Virus record (IMG/VR): IMGVR_UViG_3300017598_000407
Coordinates: 1 to 27,554 of that record
Direction: 5' to 3' (one strand)
Length of the DNA: 27,554 bases
Source: a virus
Shown: positions 8,307 to 16,550 of the stretch, piece by piece
How the letters are laid out: every line of letters begins with the position of its first letter
How positions within the stretch are numbered: position 1 is the stretch's first letter
Program-made: the position numbers and the translations under genes
The notes under the pieces: model-generated
Database searches by the model: none
What the model was told of the DNA's origin: nothing
Seen by the model: only the letters and a program-made list of their open reading frames with translations

Positions 8307-10736
8307 TTAGTACTCCTGTATCATCTTAACTGCGTCATCGGCCAATACTGGAAATTGATTTAGTCCTAGTTGTACTTGTCTCAGCATATTATCTCTATTA
8401 GTCCAGGGCTGCTCTACCCATCTTGGATAAAGACCAAACCTCGATCCAGGTTCATAGATTAATTTATTACTATTTATATCACGAATGACTATATTTCTAA
8501 TGCCTCGGATATTTTCAAATTCATCATCTGTAGACACTTCTGTAGTGTCCATTAAGAACTCTAATACATCCTTAAAATCCATCTCACTATTAAATAATTG
8601 ATTCTGTGGCCTGAAGTAGTAAATCAGTTTAGCTAGTAGATCCTGTGCTACCTCCGTGAAAACAAATGTTCTCTTTATCCTTACTCCCATCTCAAATGTG
8701 AAGTAAACCAAATCTGGAACTTCAAATATCTCATAAGCACAAATCATTTTTCTTGGAGCTAAGTAGTTAAGCAACTCTGCTTCCCATGCTGTTGAGTATT
8801 GATTTGGTAAAAGAGTAGCAGCAGACAATGACCAATCTGTTTCAAAAGAAGTCGGTCTGTTTATTCCATCATATGTGGCTGTAAAATTATCGACGTTTCC
8901 AGAACACGTCCCACCAGTTTCTTGTTCCTGAAGTATAAGAAACCACATGTCACCAGTCCAGTTTCCAATTACATACCCTGCTGAACTACCATTCCATTTC
9001 CAACTTGAATCTCCATTATCCCAACGATATGCAGTTATTACACTTCCTACTCTTGTGATTCTTAATTTTCCCGAAGCGTCTGCTGAAAGTAAATCAGTAG
9101 AACTACTAGTATTCACACCATCTGTCCAGTTAACACACCCATAACCATCGTTAATATTATTCTGAAAACGACCTATCGACCCTCGTATAGCATAACCACT
9201 ATCTATAGGATTAATCGGTCTAGTATAATCAGGGCCAGATTGACCCTCCCATAATCCCTTTGGATCTATAGACCAAAGGGATATATAAGGCATGTAGTTA
9301 GTACGAATGGATGGTGCGACAAATGAGGCAGAGTCAAACTCTAAAATAACATCAAAATCTCCTTGAAGTGCATTCAAACTAGTAAACCAACTATCTGAAT
9401 AAAATCCTGAAGAAGGATCAAAGTTTACCTTATTAGATTGAATTGAAGCATCTTGCATTTCCCTTACATCCCACCTACAGGTATTTGGAAGATCTCCATC
9501 TGTTCCTGTAAAGTCATCACTAGGATGAACATTCTGACAAGTAGAAATAGTACTATTTCCCCAAACTGTAGGAATCACGCTAAGATGTACTAAGTTATAC
9601 TCTTGAGGATTTCCAGCCGAAGGTGAGAGGTCTTGCTCACCCCAAGCATTAGCTCTTATAATATCTGATCTTGAAGACAAGTAAGAGTTATAGTCATTAG
9701 GAGTGACATCCCTAAACTGCGCTCGTAGAGCAGAAGCGGAATTAAATTTTATCTCCGTAATTGTTTCTGGATCAGCGGCTCCAATACTTGAAGCTGATAA
9801 TGAAATAGAAATATAATTATTATCAACATATTCAGGCATAGGACTAGTAGTAGGATTCCAAATCTCCATGAACTCAGAATCTAAAATAACCCAAGTCTCA
9901 TCAACATCAGCACCAATACTTCCATCAACTCCTAGAGAGTCGAGTACTCGTATATCTATACGATCATTATTATCTGGTACGTTCCTCGATGAATTAAAAA
10001 CTACTTTATTCCTCTCGTACCTATCGTAAATAAACATATAGACATTATCGGATACTTGAGGAATGAGATCCAAATAAAAATCCGAAACACGTTCCCATTC
10101 CGTTTGGAGAGTAGCAGTAGCAGGACTGACTAGTACTCTTACAGTAGGGTATACATCTGTTAAGTCATCGTCATATGAATACTGAACTGGTAGTATCAAT
10201 TCATTATCAATTAAATCGTCGCCTGAATAATTTTCCAAATCTATGACTTGCCCCTGCCTTATTGGTAGGTCAAAGACAATAGAATTACCAGAAGCAGTCA
10301 CCTCAACCGAAGCTGTAGTAGCAAATAAAATTGAATCACCATCGTCCGTTGTACGTCCAGAATTTAGAGCTTTCCAAGGAAGTACTCTTAATGTATCTCC
10401 AGGTTTAATTGGCCCCCAAGCAGGAGTACCCGTTACTGCAATAGAAACCGTAGCTCTGGCTGATCTTATTCCTTTAGGTTCATAACCTATTTGTCGAGCT
10501 AACCTGTTCGCGGCTTCATAGACATCTGCTGTTTCCAGATAAACGTTCTTCGCAATTTTATTAGTAAAGAAAGTAGTAAGCTCACCGACATAAGACATAA
10601 GTTCTATAAGGATTGAAATATTCGCACCTTCAAAATCATAGTCTCTATAAACATCACTCTCTTTTAACTCTTCCCTAAATTTGTCTACTAGAGTCAAAAA
10701 GTCAATCTCTAGGTAACTTGGTATAAATTCGGCCAT
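8307..10736 (-). CDS. Baseplate wedge protein, gp6/baseplate J-like, with inserted domain
   Basis: The 809-residue protein has the N-terminus of T4 gp6 and related baseplate J-like wedge proteins: 'SYLEIDFLTLVDKFREEL', then 'YDFEGANISILIELMSYVG' and 'ANRLARQIGYEPKG', followed by a beta-rich middle. gp6 dimers form the ring of the baseplate wedges. T4 gp6 is about 660 residues; here the excess is explained by an insertion at about residues 400-625 that begins 'DDFTGTDGD' and ends 'NVDNFTATYDG'. The same domain occurs in the giant tail protein. Wedge sequence resumes afterwards ('AWEAELLNYLAPRKMI'). GGGAG precedes the ATG. It lies 13 bases after the gp25-like gene, as expected for wedge partners. 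Confidence 0.85.
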   Translation of the reverse strand: MAEFIPSYLEIDFLTLVDKFREELKESDVYRDYDFEGANISILIELMSYVGELTTFFTNKIAKNVYLETADVYEAANRLARQIGYEPKGIRSARATVSIAVTGTPAWGPIKPGDTLRVLPWKALNSGRTTDDGDSILFATTASVEVTASGNSIVFDLPIRQGQVIDLENYSGDDLIDNELILPVQYSYDDDLTDVYPTVRVLVSPATATLQTEWERVSDFYLDLIPQVSDNVYMFIYDRYERNKVVFNSSRNVPDNNDRIDIRVLDSLGVDGSIGADVDETWVILDSEFMEIWNPTTSPMPEYVDNNYISISLSASSIGAADPETITEIKFNSASALRAQFRDVTPNDYNSYLSSRSDIIRANAWGEQDLSPSAGNPQEYNLVHLSVIPTVWGNSTISTCQNVHPSDDFTGTDGDLPNTCRWDVREMQDASIQSNKVNFDPSSGFYSDSWFTSLNALQGDFDVILEFDSASFVAPSIRTNYMPYISLWSIDPKGLWEGQSGPDYTRPINPIDSGYAIRGSIGRFQNNINDGYGCVNWTDGVNTSSSTDLLSADASGKLRITRVGSVITAYRWDNGDSSWKWNGSSAGYVIGNWTGDMWFLILQEQETGGTCSGNVDNFTATYDGINRPTSFETDWSLSAATLLPNQYSTAWEAELLNYLAPRKMICAYEIFEVPDLVYFTFEMGVRIKRTFVFTEVAQDLLAKLIYYFRPQNQLFNSEMDFKDVLEFLMDTTEVSTDDEFENIRGIRNIVIRDINSNKLIYEPGSRFGLYPRWVEQPWTNRDNMLRQVQLGLNQFPVLADDAVKMIQEY

Positions 10737-10749
10737 ATTTCTACTCCCT

Positions 10750-11133
10750 TTATCTAGTCAATACAAAATCTATCGATTGAGTATCATTCCTACCAATGAT
10801 AACAAAAGTAATCCTACAACGATAATAATTCTGATCTGGTCTAGGCTCTATATCGAATCCAGTTACTTCTATTCTCGTTTCCCATACTTCTATTGCTTCT
10901 AATAAATTCTCTGCAATTAATCTCGCAGTAACCTCATCAATAGGTTCAAAAAGTAAACCCCAAATATTAGTAGCAAAGGTAGGTAACATCCTCCGTTGAC
11001 CTTGCATAGTCAGAATGATATTCCGTAAACTATTGAATATAGCACCGACATCAACTTCTATCTTAATGTCTCCATCAGATTGTCTAGCGTAATTCTCGTC
11101 TAAGTCACTCCAAAAAAATGTTTGATTAGCCAT
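10750..11133 (-). CDS. Baseplate wedge protein, gp25/gpW family
   Basis: A 127-residue protein matching the gpW/gp25 family in length and pattern. It has 'DVGAIFNSLRNIILTMQGQR' followed by 'MLPTFATNIWGLLFEPID', then 'AIEVWETRIEVTGFDI' and a terminal beta strand 'YRCRITFVI'. The R-x-M-x-P-x-F and W-E-x-R-I positions are the family hallmarks. gp25 links the wedge to the first sheath disc and helps trigger contraction. The start overlaps the end of the upstream zinc protein by eight bases, indicating translational coupling. Confidence 0.92.
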   Translation of the reverse strand: MANQTFFWSDLDENYARQSDGDIKIEVDVGAIFNSLRNIILTMQGQRRMLPTFATNIWGLLFEPIDEVTARLIAENLLEAIEVWETRIEVTGFDIEPRPDQNYYRCRITFVIIGRNDTQSIDFVLTR

Positions 11134-11506
11134 CAGTTTTCCTCTGTGGATTAAGTACTATATCACCATCGTATTTTTTACGGGAATATCTAGAAGTATT
11201 TATCTTTTCTTGGTCAGGATTTTCAATAATTATGATCGATTCTGTATTTCTTCTCGACATTATTCTATCTTTATGCTTCAGATAATATCTTCTATTAGAT
11301 TCCTTGACTAGTTCTTTATTCTTTTTCTTCCAATCCTTATCCCGTTTTCTCTTTAGTATTCTGTAATGCTCCGTCCTTCGAGCAGCGGCATTCCTCTTCT
11401 TCTGACAGTCCTTACAATGAATCTGTTTACCATCTGGCTGGTAGCTATTATTATAGTACTTCCCTAACCTTCTATTCCTACCACAACCTGGACATATTTT
11501 TTTCAT
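11126..11506 (-). CDS. Small basic zinc-finger protein (four Cys), function unknown
   Basis: This 126-residue protein carries C5-P-x-C8 and C31-K-x-C34, a classic four-Cys zinc site with 'DGKQIHCKDCQKKR' at its second half. A long Lys/Arg-rich helix (about 36-90) follows. This N-terminal Cys arrangement is common in small phage proteins related to HNH or recombination endonuclease VII families, but no HNH catalytic core is visible here, so nuclease activity is not supported. DNA or RNA binding is the cautious inference. It shares a TAATG junction with the HxH protein upstream and overlaps the gp25-like gene by eight bases. Confidence 0.75.
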   Translation of the reverse strand: MKKICPGCGRNRRLGKYYNNSYQPDGKQIHCKDCQKKRNAAARRTEHYRILKRKRDKDWKKKNKELVKESNRRYYLKHKDRIMSRRNTESIIIIENPDQEKINTSRYSRKKYDGDIVLNPQRKTDG

Positions 11507-11730
11507 TACTCAACCGTTTTTAATTCGTGACCGTGACCATCAGGAGCGGGAATGACTACCATTGCTTTGATCTTATGCATATGACCTTTATTCCTAGAAG
11601 TACTTCCATCTCCTGACATATGTTTGATGAAGTAATCATGATCATGTCCTTTATCTTTTGTAGTCTTTCCTTTCTCCTCTCCATAATTAACAAGACTACC
11701 TGCTTCGTTTATATATTTTTTGAATTTCAT
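11506..11730 (-). CDS. Small HxH-repeat protein with capsid-targeting-like N-terminus
   Basis: The 74-residue protein begins 'MKFKKYINEA', which closely resembles the T4 internal-protein capsid-targeting peptide cleaved by the prohead protease after (L/I)-x-E (here I-N-E|A, after residue 9). The body has three HxH pairs (H29/H31, H50/H52, H66/H68) in glycine/aspartate contexts, suggesting metal binding. A strong AAGGAGT precedes the ATG by five bases. It follows the GP88-like gene after nine bases. I infer that it may be packaged inside the head. The metal-binding role is inferred from the His spacing only. Confidence 0.75.
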   Translation of the reverse strand: MKFKKYINEAGSLVNYGEEKGKTTKDKGHDHDYFIKHMSGDGSTSRNKGHMHKIKAMVVIPAPDGHGHELKTVE

Positions 11731-11739
11731 AATGACTCC

Positions 11740-13575
11740 TTATGCTGCCAATTTCTTTTTATTACCCTTGGCAAGCTGTGTATAGTCAGCAACTCTTCTA
11801 GGATTAAATCCACACGCATTAGGACACGTTTTACATTTACCTGTAGTACAACAAAGTTTAGAAAATACTTTAGGCCAATTAGCTTTGGGATGAGCTTTCT
11901 TCATTCCCTCCATAGCTTGTTTCCATCCCTTAGAACCAGCACTCATATCCTGATAAAGATCTTTATTTTTCATCCTAGAAGGAGTACCACTAAAATGCAA
12001 CAGAGTAATAACATCAACTTCTTTTTCTTTAGAATAAGCTATTGCCTCCTTTGGATTCCTAGCTACTACTCTAATGTTTACGTTACCTGGATAAACTCTT
12101 TTTAAATTTTTGGCTATCTCTAACTTAAAGCCTAGTTGCTCATCCACTGACATATTGATATTAAAAACTGGCTTCCCTTTCAAAGGCCCATCATTAAACG
12201 TCCTACCTCCGTACTTCTTAACGAACTTCTCTTGTTTAGTAATAGCCTTGAGTTGAAGACCTACTTTCTCTGCGTCTGCAATGATCCTCTCAATTTCTGT
12301 ATCCGTAGCTTCATTTTCAATGTAGTCACCAGAAGCAAAAAAACGAAGTCCTCCCATTTTATTGAACATCTCTCTATTCTTCACTCCACCTTTACTAAGG
12401 ATGACGTTACCATCTTTATCAAGTTTTGGATTTCCATCTTTATCGAGTTTCATCCACTTCTTGAAAGTATCCTGATACTTCATGCCTCTTACTTCTGCTT
12501 TAGCATATGTGTACTTTGGATTTTTAGCTTGCTGCTCTCTTCCACTTTCAACGTAGCAATAGGCACAAGTAGGATTATTAGCATCCGTGACTTTTAACTT
12601 ATCTGCTCTAGTCCGTAATTGATTTATCATTGAATCAGATGCTCCGTCCTCAATAGCATTTGTTAAGTCTGACTCAGCACTTCTCCATTCCTTGAGCATC
12701 TCTAATAACTTCTCTCGTTTAGGACATACAGTTGACATATCCACCGACGATTTAGTTTTCATGTTAGCGCCGATTGCGCTCATTTGCTCGACGCATTTCT
12801 TCAATTCATTGATGTTATTATATTGCTTTGATTGTATCTTAAACAAGTACTCCAGATATGGCCCCTCGTCAAACCAACCCTTACCAAATTTATCCTTTGC
12901 CCAAGTAAATAGCTTTTGGATATACTGATCAGTACTTTTGCCAAGTTTCATTTCTAGGTCTGGTAGACTTTTGAATTTTGCCATCATAGAAGTCAATCTC
13001 TGCTCACCTTCTTTTTGCTCTTTCTCTAGATTCTTCTGCATAGCTATAACAGCAGCAGCAAATCTTTGCTTCTCCTTATAGCTTTTAAGAGTATCGGCGT
13101 AGATCTCTTTTGTTGACTGTCCTGGCGCTCTTTTCATTCTACCCCATTGAGCATCTTGAGTCCTTTGCTGACCCGCACCATGAAGAATGTACTTACCAAT
13201 AAAAGATTTTTTAGCCAAAGAATCTAATTGAGTAAAAGCCTTTCTGGATTTTTTATTAAGATCAGCAACAGCCTTCATTACTTCTTTATCCACCTCAGAT
13301 TGATTATCCTCTGGATTTATATCTCTAGCAGCCTTGTATTCAGCAGCAGCCTCCTTACGTCTTGCCTTTTCTTCTCTAGTGATCTCATTAAGCAAAGCAA
13401 AGTGAGATAACTCATCTTCATTCAGAGCAGCGTTAATAGGATAGTACTCTCCCTCTAGTAAAGGATTCTCAAAGAACAGAAAAGTATTTTCTCCCAAAAC
13501 GACATCATTTACTTCTCTCATTTGATCTTGTAGAACATCAATATCATCGGCTGCTAAATATTTTTTTAGTTTCAT
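11740..13575 (-). CDS. GP88-like / radical-SAM-like cysteine protein
   Basis: The first 290 of 611 residues are charged and helical with no family I recognise. The C-terminal half resembles phage GP88-type, radical-SAM-related proteins: C337-x-x-C340-Y ('PTCAYCYVESGR'), then 'LRFFASGDYIE' with SGD at 415-417, 'LKAITKQEK', a strand 'FNINMSVDEQ', 'VITLLHFSG', and a terminal cluster C575, C576, C581, C584, C588 ('LCCTTGKCKTCPNACG'). In the family the Cys groups are expected to bind iron-sulphur or zinc. The usual C-x3-C-x2-C triad is not intact, so catalysis is uncertain. The N-terminus 'MKLKKYL' matches those of its neighbours but lacks the E cleavage site; an L-L-E|G lies at residues 39-42. 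ATGA overlap with the nucleotidyltransferase upstream, and an AAGGAGT ribosome binding site. Confidence 0.7.
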   Translation of the reverse strand: MKLKKYLAADDIDVLQDQMREVNDVVLGENTFLFFENPLLEGEYYPINAALNEDELSHFALLNEITREEKARRKEAAAEYKAARDINPEDNQSEVDKEVMKAVADLNKKSRKAFTQLDSLAKKSFIGKYILHGAGQQRTQDAQWGRMKRAPGQSTKEIYADTLKSYKEKQRFAAAVIAMQKNLEKEQKEGEQRLTSMMAKFKSLPDLEMKLGKSTDQYIQKLFTWAKDKFGKGWFDEGPYLEYLFKIQSKQYNNINELKKCVEQMSAIGANMKTKSSVDMSTVCPKREKLLEMLKEWRSAESDLTNAIEDGASDSMINQLRTRADKLKVTDANNPTCAYCYVESGREQQAKNPKYTYAKAEVRGMKYQDTFKKWMKLDKDGNPKLDKDGNVILSKGGVKNREMFNKMGGLRFFASGDYIENEATDTEIERIIADAEKVGLQLKAITKQEKFVKKYGGRTFNDGPLKGKPVFNINMSVDEQLGFKLEIAKNLKRVYPGNVNIRVVARNPKEAIAYSKEKEVDVITLLHFSGTPSRMKNKDLYQDMSAGSKGWKQAMEGMKKAHPKANWPKVFSKLCCTTGKCKTCPNACGFNPRRVADYTQLAKGNKKKLAA

Positions 13576-15005
13576 GGTGCTATACTCCTTATATAGTCAT
13601 CGATTTTTTCTTTATCGGATACATCGTTATTCATGATCCATTCAGTAGTTTTCCTAACAACATCTCCTAGCGGTTTTCCAGGCTTCATACCTGTGATTGC
13701 CATAACGTGTTTTCCATCGACAAGTTTAAGACGCTTCCCTACTTCCTTAGTACCGTATTTTTCTTTAATCTTTATAGCTTTGTCAATTATCTTCTCAAAC
13801 TCTCCAGCCTTCTTGAATGCCTCACCTCTGGAATACTCGTCTGCCTTTCCCACAGCAGCAAGTACATCCCAATTATCATCATTGACTAGCTTGGCAACTT
13901 TAGCTGGTTTCATATCAAGTATTAAATGGAACTTCATATGATTACCTACAGCAAAGATAACAGCATCCCTATCCTTATTACTCAGCTTTAATCTGTCAGC
14001 TATAGCGTCTACTAGCTTTATACTTTTCTCTGCGTGTCGGTAGTATGTAGGAGTCCCATGCGTTTTTTGTGGAGCAAAAGTAACCCCCTTACCAACATCA
14101 TGCAGAAGTATAGCAAGGTTTTTAATTGGATCTTTAGTATCGCTCTTTTTAAGTGCTGCCATAACATGACTGAATACCGTCCCTCCATGTCCTCTGGTTT
14201 CTGGATGGTGCTGGAGATTTTCCCTAAACCATTTTAAATTCATTATCTCTGGAAGTATATGCTTTAATATCTTCAACTCAGCTAGTGTCTCAATATAATT
14301 CGCAAACTTCTCACCGCTCTGAGCAGCCGATTTTAGTAGCTCTTCTCTTACTCTCTCTATAGAAAGCCCCTGAATATTCGGAGAAAGTTTTTGTGCTGCC
14401 TTCTTAGTCTTAGGCTCGATATCAAAATCCAACTTTGATTTAAATCTTGCTAGTCTCATCATTCGCAAGTAGTCTTCTCCAAATCTTTTAAGCGGATCTC
14501 CTACCGTCCTCAAGACCTTATTCTTTATATCCTTCCTACCGTCAAAGTGATCTATGATCTCACCCTTCGCATTTAAACCCATTGCATTGATAGTAAAGTC
14601 TCTTCTTCCAGCATCAGCTTCAAATGATCCAGTTACGGTAACTAACTCTGGTCTACGCCCATCGGCATACTTTCCATCTAATCTAAACTGAGCTACCTCA
14701 AAATCAAACCCACCAGCTTTAACGACTACTATACCAAAGTCTCTTGACTTTCCTATGTCATAAGTCTTGAACATCTTAGAAAGTTCATCTACTGGCATAT
14801 TGGTAGCAATGTCTATATCATGAGGTTTAAGATTTCCCAGGATTATATCACGCACCGATCCACCTACAATATAGGCTTTGTATCCTTTCTTGTTAATCTT
14901 ATCCAAGATAGATACTCCTGCCTGTAGCTCTTTATTCCTACGTATATAAGTCTGCCAATCCTTCAACTGTTGTCTCGCTTCTGTTAGATAATGTTTTAGT
15001 CTCAA
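13572..15005 (-). CDS. CCA-adding enzyme / poly(A) polymerase-like nucleotidyltransferase with HD domain
   Basis: 477 residues. It carries the bacterial (class II) tRNA nucleotidyltransferase signature: GGSVRD (48-53), catalytic D63-I-D65 in 'HDIDIAT', RRDFTINAM (134-142) and the nucleotide-selecting region 'GEDYLRMMRLARF' (176-188). A C-terminal HD phosphohydrolase domain has H302-D303 in 'LLHDVGKG' and H324. All key residues are present, so an active enzyme adding CCA or A residues to RNA 3' ends is likely. The start is TTG at 15003-15005: GAGGT lies seven bases upstream, and the stop of the preceding gene overlaps (TTGA). That start gives 'MRLKHYLTEA', a capsid-targeting-like peptide with an L-T-E|A cleavage site. 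Its place inside a baseplate operon is odd for an RNA enzyme and fits an injected protein. Confidence 0.88.
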   Translation of the reverse strand: MRLKHYLTEARQQLKDWQTYIRRNKELQAGVSILDKINKKGYKAYIVGGSVRDIILGNLKPHDIDIATNMPVDELSKMFKTYDIGKSRDFGIVVVKAGGFDFEVAQFRLDGKYADGRRPELVTVTGSFEADAGRRDFTINAMGLNAKGEIIDHFDGRKDIKNKVLRTVGDPLKRFGEDYLRMMRLARFKSKLDFDIEPKTKKAAQKLSPNIQGLSIERVREELLKSAAQSGEKFANYIETLAELKILKHILPEIMNLKWFRENLQHHPETRGHGGTVFSHVMAALKKSDTKDPIKNLAILLHDVGKGVTFAPQKTHGTPTYYRHAEKSIKLVDAIADRLKLSNKDRDAVIFAVGNHMKFHLILDMKPAKVAKLVNDDNWDVLAAVGKADEYSRGEAFKKAGEFEKIIDKAIKIKEKYGTKEVGKRLKLVDGKHVMAITGMKPGKPLGDVVRKTTEWIMNNDVSDKEKIDDYIRSIAP

Positions 15006-15529
15006 GGTAGATACCTCGTATAGATTTCTTGTACTTGCTCTGTTTTATCTTTATTTTTATTGACTATTGATTTCCCTGTGTTCACGCTATCCCTAGTAGG
15101 TTTAATACCATAGGTTCCATCAGTTCCTAACTCTTGCCAGATATGATTGTATGCCGCAGCAAAATCTGATACTCTAGTTATTTGATCGGTATCAGTAACA
15201 TCGGCATTTTTATATACCACTTTATGAGGTGCTGGAGGACATCCTCCACTTACTATAGCCCAATCTGTCAAATTAGTAACTCCGTAACCTCCAGAAGTAC
15301 AAACACTACAAGTTCCTCCACAAGAACCTACTCCTAAATCAAGTGACTTCTGAGCTAAGAAAGCATCCGAATCCGTTGTAGCTGTAGCCATTACTACATT
15401 CTCTATTGCTTCTCTTTGCTCCTGTAAATCTGCTGCTATTGCAGTAAGCTCCGTAATCGAGTCCTCTTGATTTTGAATCTGCTCTGGATATCCATCCACC
15501 ATTTCTTGTAATTTTGTTGCATCACTCAT
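15002..15529 (-). CDS. Unknown tail-tip-region protein with coiled coil and Cys motif
   Basis: I start this gene at the ATG at 15527-15529 because AGGAGG lies seven bases upstream and the PAAR gene stops two bases before; an upstream TTG at 15568 would overlap the PAAR gene and lacks an SD. This gives 175 residues. Residues about 3-45 are heptad-like helical. A Cys-rich 'SCGGTCSVCTSGG' follows near the centre, then a mixed C-terminal region. I do not recognise the family. Position directly after the PAAR tip suggests a spike- or tip-associated structural part. Metal binding through the C-x3-C-x2-C cluster is possible. Confidence 0.7.
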   Translation of the reverse strand: MSDATKLQEMVDGYPEQIQNQEDSITELTAIAADLQEQREAIENVVMATATTDSDAFLAQKSLDLGVGSCGGTCSVCTSGGYGVTNLTDWAIVSGGCPPAPHKVVYKNADVTDTDQITRVSDFAAAYNHIWQELGTDGTYGIKPTRDSVNTGKSIVNKNKDKTEQVQEIYTRYLP

Positions 15530-15530
15530 T

Positions 15531-15839
15531 TTAGCCTCCTGTTGACACGTTACCAGAACCAGTAACAATGGTTCCGAAAAAACATCCTGTGAAGTAACTA
15601 GTTAGCCTTGCCGCTGGTAAGCCATTACTAAACACGTTACTAGATCCGCTGACGATTATTCCAGTATGACCACATTGACCTAGTACTACATCTGTCATTC
15701 GTCCAGATCCTAAAGTGTTTCCGAATACAGTAGGAGATCCAGTCACGATGATCCCTGTCATTGGTATACAATCTGGTGAACTATGACAGCAACACGTTCC
15801 TACTCCTACATCTGTTAGTCTTCCAAAAGGCAATCCCAT
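15531..15839 (-). CDS. PAAR-like spike tip protein
   Basis: The 102-residue, glycine-rich protein is built of quasi-repeats 'GIIVTGSPTVF-G-N', 'GIIVSGSSNVF-S-N' and 'IVTGSGNV', each followed by an 'R-L/M-T' turn and a Cys/His (C16-C17-C18-H19, C56/H58, C86). This is the PAAR pattern: a three-fold cone that caps the T4 gp5 or VgrG spike and binds a metal ion near its tip (T4 gp5.4 counterpart). It sits one gene downstream of the spike gene, with a TAATG junction to the gene between them. A true PAAR tetrapeptide is replaced by 'PAARLT' at residues 75-80, so even the name-giving motif is present. Confidence 0.9.
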   Translation of the reverse strand: MGLPFGRLTDVGVGTCCCHSSPDCIPMTGIIVTGSPTVFGNTLGSGRMTDVVLGQCGHTGIIVSGSSNVFSNGLPAARLTSYFTGCFFGTIVTGSGNVSTGG

Positions 15840-16540
15840 TAAAACCTACTCGCTGGATTCAAGTCTCCAATCTCTGCTAGTTGTGTTTGTAAATTAGCAG
15901 TAGCAGCAGTATTCATGGCGTCAGATTGAGTTGTAAATATTTCCATATTCTCTGATAGAGCTGGAGACAAGTCCTCTGTTATTTTTCCTAAATCAAAATT
16001 CCCGCTACTGTCTATAGGCAAGTCATCTATTACTGCATCAATTCTCGCATTCTGATCGTCTATCTGAGCAGCCCATTCAGCAGCATCAGCAGAACTAGTA
16101 ATACAAGTCTGATTCCTATAGATAGCATCGAGTAATCTATTCAAACTATATCTATCAAACAAAGCCATTACATCTGCTAGTGAAGCACATAAAAATCTCT
16201 CCAGAACCGCAAGCTGAGTCTCAGCTACTTGAGCAGTATCCCAAAGAAGATCGTTTACTTTCTTATTGATCTCTGCTCTAAGTTTATTCTTACAGTCCTG
16301 AATGAAGTCATTTACTCTAGGAATATCAGTTACCTCACATCCCAATGTAGCAGTAGTCAAATTATCAACTACATCCAGTAACATATCCGCTGGATCTGTT
16401 ATAGGACTAGTTGCATCAAAATCCAATGCGTCATTAATCCAAGCATTAGCTTGTAATTCTAGTACATCTCTATAACTCTCTAAAGCATTGACTTGTGCCT
16501 CTAAACCCCGAATCGCTGAGTCTGTACATGCCCTAGCCAT
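15839..16540 (-). CDS. Unknown helical protein between spike and PAAR genes
   Basis: A 233-residue, mainly helical protein with heptad-like stretches ('IRGLEAQVNALESYRDVLEL' at the start; 'FLCASLADVMALFDRYSLNRLL' in the middle) and five Cys residues spread along it. No signal peptide or membrane helix. GGAGAG precedes the ATG. The gene lies ten bases after the spike gene and overlaps the PAAR start by one base, so a baseplate hub or central-spike role is likely from context. I do not recognise the family. Confidence 0.75.
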   Translation of the reverse strand: MARACTDSAIRGLEAQVNALESYRDVLELQANAWINDALDFDATSPITDPADMLLDVVDNLTTATLGCEVTDIPRVNDFIQDCKNKLRAEINKKVNDLLWDTAQVAETQLAVLERFLCASLADVMALFDRYSLNRLLDAIYRNQTCITSSADAAEWAAQIDDQNARIDAVIDDLPIDSSGNFDLGKITEDLSPALSENMEIFTTQSDAMNTAATANLQTQLAEIGDLNPASRF

Positions 16541-16550
16541 AATTTCTCTC

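Noticed and set aside
8475-8482. TATAAATA octamer within the gp6-like gene as a late promoter
   Set aside because: It lies inside coding sequence with no gene start nearby; chance match in AT-rich DNA.
11126-11506. HNH homing endonuclease
   Set aside because: Only the four-Cys zinc part is seen; the His-Asn-His catalytic core is missing.
11620-12105. 161-codon open frame on the plus strand
   Set aside because: Phe/Ser/Ile-rich composition, no SD, and fully inside strong minus-strand genes.
15530-15568. Upstream TTG start for the 175-residue protein
   Set aside because: It would overlap the PAAR gene and has no SD, whereas the inner ATG has AGGAGG at ideal spacing.
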